Assembly: GCA_021792015.1 (NCBI GenBank)
Contig: JAJYVM010000191.1
Location: forward strand, 1-7,316
Direction of reading: 5' to 3'
Origin: Bacillota bacterium
GTDB taxonomy: Bacteria; Bacillota; Sulfobacillia; RBS10-35; JAJYVM01
Length of the DNA stretch: 7,316 nucleotides
Below are positions 1 to 5,817 of the stretch, piece by piece. Under the pieces are notes generated by a model that was not told the DNA's origin, did not search any database, and saw nothing but the letters and a program-made list of their open reading frames with translations. Position numbers and translations under genes: made by a program. Every line of letters starts with the position of its first letter. The first letter of the stretch is position 1.

Positions 1-538
1 CAAAGTTGTTCACCGCGCCGTTGACGGTGGTGGAGGACGTGAGGGTGAAGACCTCACCGGTGCCGCTGACGCTCAGGAGCAGGGTGTCGCCGGAGAGCGA
101 CAGCACGGTACCTGTCACGGTTGTGGTCGCGCCCGAGGACGTGATCTGGACGGCCGACACCAGGGTGCCCGTCACGGTCAGCGTGACCGTCTGATCGGCG
201 GCCAGGGCGCCGAGGTCGTTGACGACGCCGTCCACCGTGGTCGCGGAGCTGAGGGTGTAGCCCTCGGTGACGCCGTTGACGTTCAGGATCAGGGAGTCGC
301 CGGACACCGACTCGATCGTCCCCGCCACGGTCGTCGCGGACGTGCCGGAGGTGGTGTCGATCGCCGTGGCCTGGCCGTCGGTCGCATAGACCGTCACGGC
401 CTCCCCGGAGGTGAGGGCGCCGAGATCGTTGGCCACGCCGTTGATGGTCGTCGCCGCGCTCAGCGTGTAGACCTGGGTCGCGCCGTTGACGTCAAGGAGC
501 AGGGTGTTGCCTGAAACGGTCTGCACCGTCCCCGACAC
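1..538 (-). repeat. In-frame tandem repeats, 210-bp period, in the partial SLH gene
   Basis: Coding repeats occupy 538-329 and 328-119, both exactly 210 bases, with a third beginning at 118 and running off the window. Each encodes a module beginning VxGTV and containing YTL or FTL, then a TTxxGVxND-like segment. Copy number cannot be known because the array leaves the window. Confidence 0.85.
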
Positions 539-1684
539 GGTGGTTGTGCCCGTGCTGGTGCTGCTGCCGGCGCTGATCGCCGTCGCCTGCCCGCTGGAGT
601 TGACGGTCACGGTGACGCTCTCCCCGGAGGCGATCCCGCCGACCGACACGCCCGCGGCAACGGGGACATAGAAGCTGGGCACGCCCGGCACCTGCAGCTC
701 GAGCTGCGTGCTGGTGACGGAGACCACGGTCGCCTGGAAGGTGTTGCCGAGTCCCGCGGACGTGCTCACGGTGGGCCCGGCCGTGATGTTGACATCCACG
801 GCCTCACCGCCGGCCACGACCACGGTGACCGTATCGCCGCTCTGCACGTTCGCCGTGCTGCCGATGCTCTGGCCGACATACACGGTCGCCGTCGGCGACA
901 TCTGGAGCGTCTGGCTGCCGCTCGCGGTCTGCAGCGTCAGCTGCGGGCCGCTGACCGCGGTGATCTGACCCGTGAGCACTTCGGCCGTGCTGGACGTCGT
1001 GGTGGTGCCGGCCATGGTCTCCTCGGCCTGCGCGAGAAAAGCCGCGAGCTCGGCGCGCGTGACGTACTGGCCGGGCTCATAGAGGTCAGCCAGCAGGCCC
1101 GTGAAGTCGCCCGCCTGGATCGCCTCGGCCACCGCCGGAGCGGCCCACGAAGGCGTGTAGCTGCCCTGGGGGATCTGGCTGAGGAGGGAGCTGATCTGAC
1201 CGGCCGGGGCCGGACGGTAGTGCAGGGCGCGCGCCATGATCACCGGCAGCTGCGCCCACGTGACGTTGCCCTGCGGCATGAAGTTGCCGCCCGGCATCCC
1301 CTGCATGATGCCCTGCTGCGTCGCCATGCCGACGTCACAGCGGGCGTAGCCGGGGATCGAGGCCAGGTTGCCGAACTGCTGAGTGCAGGCGCTGCCGCTC
1401 TGCTGCCAGCCGAGCATGCGCCCCAGCACCGTGGCCATGTCCGCGCGGCTCGTCCAGCCGCTGGGGTCGAACTGGCTGGCGCTCACACCGTTCAGAACGC
1501 CCTGATCGCGCAGGGCGGTGATGCCGGACATGGCCCAGCCATAGCCCCCCAGGTCGCTGAACCGGCGGCCGGCCGGGCCGAAGCCGCGCCCGCCTTGGAA
1601 GCCAGCCGCAAACGCCAAGCCGGAGCTGGCCAGCATGGCCAGCACCAGCCCTGCGGCAAGGGCTGGACGCACGAGCCTCTGCAT
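1..1684 (-). CDS. SLH-domain surface protein with beta-module repeats (3' end beyond window)
   Basis: The minus-strand frame is open from an ATG at 1684-1682 to the left edge: 561 codons without a stop, so the C-terminus is missing. Residues 1-27 form a signal peptide (arginines at 3 and 6, a hydrophobic core, then an Ala-Phe-Ala-Ala cleavage region). Three SLH-like repeats follow at about 42-90, 104-152 and 165-219; the third carries the canonical VTRAE motif used to bind secondary cell-wall polymer. A Thr/Ser linker leads to two divergent beta-rich modules (about 235-380), then regular 70-residue modules from 383 and 453 and a third from 523 cut by the edge. Modules follow a VxGTVxSVSGDxLxLxV pattern and resemble DUF5666-type beta domains, which is an inference. 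The start is supported by AAGGGAGAGG five bases upstream. It is a paralogue of the next gene upstream. The likely role is a structural or adhesive cell-surface protein; the ligand is unknown. Confidence 0.88.
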   Translation of the reverse strand, partial: MQRLVRPALAAGLVLAMLASSGLAFAAGFQGGRGFGPAGRRFSDLGGYGWAMSGITALRDQGVLNGVSASQFDPSGWTSRADMATVLGRMLGWQQSGSACTQQFGNLASIPGYARCDVGMATQQGIMQGMPGGNFMPQGNVTWAQLPVIMARALHYRPAPAGQISSLLSQIPQGSYTPSWAAPAVAEAIQAGDFTGLLADLYEPGQYVTRAELAAFLAQAEETMAGTTTTSSTAEVLTGQITAVSGPQLTLQTASGSQTLQMSPTATVYVGQSIGSTANVQSGDTVTVVVAGGEAVDVNITAGPTVSTSAGLGNTFQATVVSVTSTQLELQVPGVPSFYVPVAAGVSVGGIASGESVTVTVNSSGQATAISAGSSTSTGTTTVSGTVQTVSGNTLLLDVNGATQVYTLSAATTINGVANDLGALTSGEAVTVYATDGQATAIDTTSGTSATTVAGTIESVSGDSLILNVNGVTEGYTLSSATTVDGVVNDLGALAADQTVTLTVTGTLVSAVQITSSGATTTVTGTVLSLSGDTLLLSVSGTGEVFTLTSSTTVNGAVNNF

Positions 1685-1689
1685 GTGGG

Positions 1690-1699
1690 CCTCTCCCTT
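1690..1699 (-). promoter_or_regulatory. Ribosome binding site of the partial SLH gene
   Basis: The minus strand reads AAGGGAGAGG, then five bases, then ATG. This purine-rich Shine-Dalgarno site fixes the start at 1684, directly before a well-formed signal peptide. Confidence 0.75.
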
Positions 1700-1866
1700 C
1701 GCAACCGTGTGGAAGGCATGCGTAGACGCACAACACGCGGCAGCCGCGCCGCAGCGCTCTGTCACCCGCCACCCCCTTGCGGCCAACCGGAGATGCGCGA
1801 TGCGGCGGGGTACCGCGGGGGCGCGGCTCGCCGGCATCCTTCCAGTTGTTCGAGGGTGGGAGGGTC

Positions 1867-1896
1867 CGTATGGGGGTCGTTTGGCGGTGTTCACAA
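1867..1896 (-). promoter_or_regulatory. Weak candidate promoter in the spacer between the two SLH genes
   Basis: On the minus strand, TTGTGA (1896-1891) stands 18 bases before CATACG (1872-1867). These match the sigma-70 -35 and -10 consensus at four and three of six positions. The -35 candidate overlaps an 11-base palindrome, TCACAATGTGA (1891-1901). It would give a 5' leader of roughly 170 bases. The rest of the 269-base spacer (1685-1953) holds a small TGCG/CGCA hairpin at 1719-1730 and no ORF I can support. Base matching is poor, so this is only the best candidate. Confidence 0.2.
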
Positions 1897-1931
1897 TGTG
1901 ACTGCCGTCGACACGACCGACTGCGGCCTGA

Positions 1932-1946
1932 GCCCCTGGTCGGGGC
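1932..1946 (-). terminator. Possible weak hairpin after the complete SLH gene
   Basis: GCCCC and GGGGC pair around a five-base loop, beginning eight bases after the TAG stop of the 921-residue SLH gene. The stem is only five pairs and no T-tract follows on the minus strand, so it may not terminate transcription. Readthrough into the downstream paralogue is possible. Confidence 0.25.
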
Positions 1947-1953
1947 GGGAGGT

Positions 1954-4719
1954 CTACCCGATCTGGACGGCCGTGACCTGCCCGCCGCTCAGGGTCAGCG
2001 TCACCGTGTCGCCGTCCGCAATGGCGGCGGCGTCGTTCGCCACGCCATCGACCGTGGTGGCCGTGGTCAGGGTGAAGGTGTCGTCGGCCCCGTTCACGTC
2101 CACCACCACGACCTGCCCAGCCACGGAGGCGACGGCGCCTGAGAGGGTGGCGGAGCCGGTGCCGGAGAGGATCTCGACCGTGGTGACCTGGCCCCCGACC
2201 GCGGACAGGCTCACGGTCTGGCCGGCCGCCAGGGCGCCGGCGTTGTTGGCGACCCCGTCGACCGTCGTGCTGGCGCTCAGGGTGTAGGCCTGGCTCACGC
2301 CGGCCACGTCGACCACCAGGGAGCCGCCCGCGACGGAGTCCACCAGGCCGGTCGCGCCGCTGCCACCGCTCGCGGCGGTGATCTGGATGGCCGTCGCGGC
2401 GCCCGCGGCGGCGTAGACCGTGACGGTCCGGCCCGCCGCCAGCGCGGCCGTGTTGTCGAGGGCGCCGTCCACCGTCGTGCTGGCGGTCAGCGCGAAAGAC
2501 TCGTACGTGCCCGCGACGTCGACCACCAGGGCGCCGGGGGAGACGGACACGACCTCGCCGGTGACGGAACCCGCGGCGCTGGTCTCGATCGAGGAGACGG
2601 CCGTGCCGCTGGCGGTCACGGTCACCGTCTCGCCGATGAAGACCGCGCCGAGGTTGCCCAGGCGGCCGTCGACGGTGGTCGTGGGCGTCACGGTATACAC
2701 CTGGCCAGTTCCGGACACCTCGAGATCCAGGGTGTTCCCCGCCAGGGACAGCACCTGGCCCGTCACGGTCGTGCCGGTGGCCGGCTGCACCTGGACGGCC
2801 GTCACGTTGCCGTCGCTCAGGCTCAGGGTCACGGTGGACCCGGGCACCAGGGCGGCCAGGTCCCCGTACACCCCACCGACGGCGGTCGCCGGCGTGACCG
2901 TGAAGATCTCGGCCGTGTCGCCGATCTCCAGGATGAGGTTGTTGCCGGCCAGCGACTCGACCACGCCGGTGGCTGAGGTGGTGGAGGTGGTGCCGCCGAT
3001 CTGGGCGGACGTGATCTGGCTCCCGGCCAGCGACAGCGTCACGCTCTCACCAGCTGCCAGGACGCCGTCGACGGCGGCGGTGGAGGTGAGCGTGTAGCTC
3101 TGGTCCACTCCGGCCACGTCGACGACCACGCTGTCCCCGGAGACGGCGACGACCTGCCCGGTGACCGTGGTCGCCGTGGTGGTGGTGATCGTGGTCACCT
3201 GGCCGCCGCTCACGGTCAGGGTGGCCGTCTGCCCCGCCGCGATGGCGCCCAGGTCGCCCGCCACGCCGTTCACGGTGGTGGCGCCGCTCAGCGTGTAGGG
3301 CTGGTCCGTGCCGGAGACGTCCAGCACCAGGGCGTCGCCCGCAATCGAGGCGACGGTTCCGGCGACGGTGGCCGGCGGGGCCGGGCTGTCGACAGTGAGC
3401 CCCGCCACCTGCCCGCCCGGAAGCGACAGGGTGAGGGTGACCTCGGCCCCGGGCGCCACGGCGCCGTTGGCGGCCAGGGCGGGCGGCAGCGAGAAGGTCT
3501 CATCCGTACCCGCGACGTCGAGCGCGAGCAGGGTGCCCGCGAGTGAGGCGACCATTCCGGTCAGCGATGTCGTCGAGTCGCCGGCGGCGGCGCTGATGGC
3601 CACGGCCTGGCCCGCGCCGTTGAGGGTCAGGGCGACCGCCTGGCCCGAGGCGAGATCGCCAAGGGTGCCGGACTGCCCGCCCGGCAGCGTCACCGCGACG
3701 TCACTCGACAGCGGGACGTACACCGTCGCCATCCCGGGCGGCGCCACGCCCACCTGCGTGGCGGTGGCCCAGACCAGCGTGCCGCGCAGGCCGTCGGTGA
3801 GGCCCGCCGGCCGTGTGAGCGTGGGGCTGGCGGTGATGTCGACGGCGGCGGCCGTGCCGTTCGCGGCGCCCAGCGTGATGGTGGCACCCGGCTGCAGGTC
3901 GGCGCTGCTGCCCGGCGCCGTTCCGCTGTAGATGGCGGCGCCGGGGGAGATGGCGACGCGCTGCGTTCCCGCGCTCGTCTGCACCGTGGCCTGCTGGCCG
4001 CCGACGGCTGTCAGCTGGCCGCTGACGATGCTGCCGCCGCCCACCGCGCTGCCCGCCCCCTGCTGGGCCTGCGCCAGGAAGGCGGCCAGCTCGGCCCGCG
4101 TCACGTCCCCCGCCGGCTGGTAGAGGTCGGCCAGCACACCCGCGAAATCGCCGGCCTGCGCGTCCTGCGCCACGGCCTGCTGGGCCCACGCCGGCGTGCC
4201 GGCGCCCTGCGGGAGGTGGCTGAGAATCCCGGCCACCTGGCTTGCGGCGACGGGGGGATACGCGAGGGCCCTGGCCGCGACCGCCGCCAGCTGGGGCCAG
4301 GTGAGGTCGCCCTGCGGCGCGAAGGCGCCGTCCGGCAGCCCCTGCAGGATGCCCTTGGCCGCCGCCTCCGCCACATAGGGCCGCGCATAGGCCGGGATGG
4401 CGGCGGCATCGGTGAACGGGAGGCCGGCGCCGGCCGCCTGCGGAGTCCAGCCCAGCAAGCGGCCGAGGACGGCGGCCACCTGCGCCCGGGTGAGGAGCCC
4501 GCCGGGGTCGAACGTGCCCGGGCTGGCCCCGTTGAGCGCGCCCTGACCCTGCAGGGCCGCGATCCCCGGCGCCGCCCAGCCGTAGCCGGCGAGGTCGCCG
4601 AAGGCGGTGCCGGCGGCGGCGACGGTGCCGCTGGCCGTCAGCGCCAGCACGAATGCCACACCGGCCGCAACGACCTTCAGGCCGGCGCCGCGGCCGCGGA
4701 CCGATCGCGCGTGATTCAG
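1954..4719 (-). CDS. SLH-domain surface protein with eight tandem beta modules (complete, CTG start)
   Basis: This encodes a secreted envelope protein of 921 residues. Residues 1-37 are a signal peptide with an arginine-rich n-region, a hydrophobic core and an Ala-Ala-Ala cleavage zone. SLH repeats lie at about 39-90, 101-152 and 164-218; the first has TRAQ, the third VTRAE, and the second a degenerate TWPQ. Two divergent beta-rich modules (about 231-385) precede eight modules starting at about 386, 452, 519, 583, 652, 719, 789 and 859. The modules resemble DUF5666-type beta domains (inference). No enzyme motif is visible. The proposed start is CTG at 4719-4717, seven bases after GGAGG; no in-frame ATG, GTG or TTG lies at a suitable place with a Shine-Dalgarno site. 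The frame stays open upstream to 5286, but that part lies opposite the kinase and contradicts secretion. The likely role is S-layer-like structure or adhesion. Confidence 0.88.
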   Translation of the reverse strand: MNHARSVRGRGAGLKVVAAGVAFVLALTASGTVAAAGTAFGDLAGYGWAAPGIAALQGQGALNGASPGTFDPGGLLTRAQVAAVLGRLLGWTPQAAGAGLPFTDAAAIPAYARPYVAEAAAKGILQGLPDGAFAPQGDLTWPQLAAVAARALAYPPVAASQVAGILSHLPQGAGTPAWAQQAVAQDAQAGDFAGVLADLYQPAGDVTRAELAAFLAQAQQGAGSAVGGGSIVSGQLTAVGGQQATVQTSAGTQRVAISPGAAIYSGTAPGSSADLQPGATITLGAANGTAAAVDITASPTLTRPAGLTDGLRGTLVWATATQVGVAPPGMATVYVPLSSDVAVTLPGGQSGTLGDLASGQAVALTLNGAGQAVAISAAAGDSTTSLTGMVASLAGTLLALDVAGTDETFSLPPALAANGAVAPGAEVTLTLSLPGGQVAGLTVDSPAPPATVAGTVASIAGDALVLDVSGTDQPYTLSGATTVNGVAGDLGAIAAGQTATLTVSGGQVTTITTTTATTVTGQVVAVSGDSVVVDVAGVDQSYTLTSTAAVDGVLAAGESVTLSLAGSQITSAQIGGTTSTTSATGVVESLAGNNLILEIGDTAEIFTVTPATAVGGVYGDLAALVPGSTVTLSLSDGNVTAVQVQPATGTTVTGQVLSLAGNTLDLEVSGTGQVYTVTPTTTVDGRLGNLGAVFIGETVTVTASGTAVSSIETSAAGSVTGEVVSVSPGALVVDVAGTYESFALTASTTVDGALDNTAALAAGRTVTVYAAAGAATAIQITAASGGSGATGLVDSVAGGSLVVDVAGVSQAYTLSASTTVDGVANNAGALAAGQTVSLSAVGGQVTTVEILSGTGSATLSGAVASVAGQVVVVDVNGADDTFTLTTATTVDGVANDAAAIADGDTVTLTLSGGQVTAVQIG
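1957..3564 (-). repeat. Eight in-frame tandem repeats (189-210 bp each)
   Basis: In transcription order the units are 3564-3367, 3366-3166, 3165-2974, 2973-2767, 2766-2566, 2565-2356, 2355-2146 and 2145-1957. Encoded units are 66, 67, 64, 69, 67, 70, 70 and 63 residues. Each starts [VLA]xG, has a D or E-V strand centred near residue 15-17, then an aromatic strand (YTL, FTL or FSL), usually a TTVDG-like turn, and a GxxVTL strand. The first and third units are shortened in the segment between the turn and the GxxVTL strand. Some DNA blocks are identical at a 210-base spacing between the sixth and seventh units, such as the 15 bases at 2261-2275 and 2471-2485. Confidence 0.9.
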
Positions 4720-4726
4720 GCGCGGG

Positions 4727-4731
4727 CCTCC
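4727..4731 (-). promoter_or_regulatory. Ribosome binding site deciding a CTG start
   Basis: The minus strand reads GGAGG, a perfect Shine-Dalgarno core, with seven bases before CTG (4719-4717). The ATG overlapping this GGAGG is in another frame and reaches a stop after five codons, at the CTG itself (the CTGA overlap). This spacing is the main reason for choosing the non-ATG start. Confidence 0.6.
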
Positions 4732-4815
4732 ATATCCAATTGGTCGTGGATCCCCGCGGGTTCCGTGACTCCGCCCGACCCCGCGACCGTGGTGGGGCAG
4801 GGGGCATGCCGGTGC

Positions 4816-4852
4816 GAAGAGGTGGACGGCCCCCCGCGGCGGGAAGAGGTGG
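4816..4852. repeat. Direct repeat pair in the divergent spacer
   Basis: GAAGAGGTGG occurs at 4816-4825 and 4843-4852, a spacing of 27 bases. It lies between the divergent SLH gene and kinase gene, upstream of the kinase start. The same spacer (4720-4888) holds an imperfect inverted repeat around CCCGCGGG (4748-4764). Either could be a regulator site. No convincing -10/-35 pair was found on either strand, and chance repetition in GC-rich DNA is possible. Confidence 0.35.
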
Positions 4853-4888
4853 CGCGGAACATCGCTATCCGCGGCGTGGGGGATGGGC

Positions 4889-5782
4889 ATGCGGAGGGAC
4901 GGCTCCTTCGACATCGTCGGTGTCGGCATCCCGTACACCGACGTGCTGCTCCGCCTGCCGCGGCTGCCCCTGGCCGACGAGGCCCTGCGGGCGCTGGAGC
5001 GGGACGTGCAGGGCGGGGGCAAGGTCCCGACGGCCTGCGTGGCGGCGGCCCGCCTGGGGTGGCGGGTGGCCCTGAGCGGCCCTGTCGGCGGCGGGCCGCT
5101 GGCCGCCGGCATCCTGCCCGATCTGGCGGCGGCCGGGGTCGACGTCGACGGTCTGCAGCCGCAGCCGGCGCGGCGCGCACCGCTCTCGGTCATCCTGGTG
5201 CAGGCCGGCAGCGGCGCGCGGTCCATCCTCTGGGACCCCGGCGACCTGGCGGAGATCGCCCTCACGGACGCAGACCGGGCCCGCATTGCCGGCGCCCGCT
5301 ACCTCCTCGTCTCCGAACCGTTCCCGGCGGCCTGCGCGGCCGCCGCCTGGGCGCGGTCGCACGGCGTCGCCGTCATCTGGGACGCCGACGTTGCGGATCC
5401 GGCCTGGCCCGATCTGGCCGCCAGCGTCGACCACTGCGTGGCCTCGTCCGCGTTCGCCGCGACCCTGGGCGGGGCGGAGGCCGCCCTCGACCGGCTGCCG
5501 GGCTCGGTGGCCATCGTGACCCGCGGGCGCGCCGGCCTGGTCGGCCGCACGCCGGCCGGGCCCTTCCGCCTGCCGGCCTTCCCGGTGGAGGCGGTGGACA
5601 CGACCGGCGCGGGCGACGTCTTCCACGGCGCGTACGTGGCGGGGCTGCTGCGCGGTCTGGATCCGCGGGCGGCGGCCGGCTACGCCAGCGCGGCGGCAGC
5701 CCTGAAGTGCCGGGTCCTGGGCGGCCGGCGCGGCATCCCCACCCACGCCGAGGTGGAGGCGTTGTTAAAGGGCGGGGCATGA
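4889..5782 (+). CDS. PfkB/ribokinase-family carbohydrate kinase
   Basis: This cytoplasmic kinase would transfer phosphate from ATP to a sugar or related hydroxyl compound. Counted from the ATG at 4889 it has 297 residues, normal for the family. The N-terminal strand DIVGVGIPYTD (8-18) opens the Rossmann-like fold. The substrate-side glycine motif is at 42-58 (GGGKVPTA, then ARLG). The ATP-site segment TRGRAG lies near 211. PfkB signature 2, DTTGAGD (237-243), supplies the anion hole and the catalytic base Asp243. The C-terminal ASAAAALKC and GGRRGIPT segments recall PfkB members annotated as sulfofructose-kinase-like, but the substrate cannot be read from sequence. ATG 4889 has GGGGG six bases upstream; ATG 4883, two codons earlier, abuts that G-run and is less likely. 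It is divergent from the SLH gene and convergent with the solute-binding gene, so it seems to be transcribed alone. Confidence 0.9.
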   Translation: MRRDGSFDIVGVGIPYTDVLLRLPRLPLADEALRALERDVQGGGKVPTACVAAARLGWRVALSGPVGGGPLAAGILPDLAAAGVDVDGLQPQPARRAPLSVILVQAGSGARSILWDPGDLAEIALTDADRARIAGARYLLVSEPFPAACAAAAWARSHGVAVIWDADVADPAWPDLAASVDHCVASSAFAATLGGAEAALDRLPGSVAIVTRGRAGLVGRTPAGPFRLPAFPVEAVDTTGAGDVFHGAYVAGLLRGLDPRAAAGYASAAAALKCRVLGGRRGIPTHAEVEALLKGGA

Positions 5783-5791
5783 GCCCCGCCC
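5770..5791. terminator. GC-rich hairpin between convergent genes, covering the kinase stop codon
   Basis: GGGCGGGGC (5770-5778) and GCCCCGCCC (5783-5791) form a perfect nine-pair stem around a four-base ATGA loop. The kinase TGA stop lies in the loop. On the minus strand the stem starts 26 bases after the stop of the solute-binding gene and is followed by CTTTAAC, a short T-run. On the plus strand no T-tract follows. It is most credible as the terminator of the minus-strand gene and may work for both. Confidence 0.6.
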
Positions 5792-5817
5792 TCCAAATCC
5801 CGCAATCGGACGGCCGT

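Noticed and set aside
1335..1772. Minus-strand frame of 145 codons over the start of the left SLH gene
   Set aside because: It is an out-of-frame shadow rich in Arg, Gly and Cys; the SLH frame has the ribosome site, signal peptide and domain content.
1891..1901. CRP/FNR-type binding site
   Set aside because: The half-sites are in the opposite order (TCACA then TGTGA) and only one base apart, unlike TGTGA-N6-TCACA, so it was kept only as an unassigned palindrome.
1220..2287. Long plus-strand open frame (355 codons) opposite both SLH genes
   Set aside because: It crosses the SLH gene spacer and translates to low-complexity Arg/Ala/Pro/His and Thr/Val-rich sequence. It is the antisense of repeat codons in GC-rich DNA, with no domain.
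2420..3097. Plus-strand open frame of 225 codons with a periodic TVTVSP/STVV pattern
   Set aside because: The periodicity mirrors the minus-strand repeat modules, which carry the signal peptide, SLH domains and ribosome site. There is no independent evidence for it.
1..3564. CRISPR array or mobile repeat element
   Set aside because: The 189-210-bp repeats are in-frame protein modules with no short identical repeat/unique spacer pattern, and no transposase is present.
3308..3931. Plus-strand open frame of 207 codons
   Set aside because: It is a shadow of the minus-strand repeats, without recognisable motifs.
4720..5286. Upstream in-frame extension of the complete SLH gene (189 extra residues)
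   Set aside because: It lies opposite the kinase coding region, is Arg/Pro-rich, and would bury the signal peptide inside the protein. The GGAGG-CTG start explains the gene better.
4865..5746. Minus-strand open frame of 293 codons opposite the kinase
   Set aside because: Composition is Arg/Gly/Ala-rich with no domain; the plus strand encodes a full PfkB kinase with its catalytic motif.
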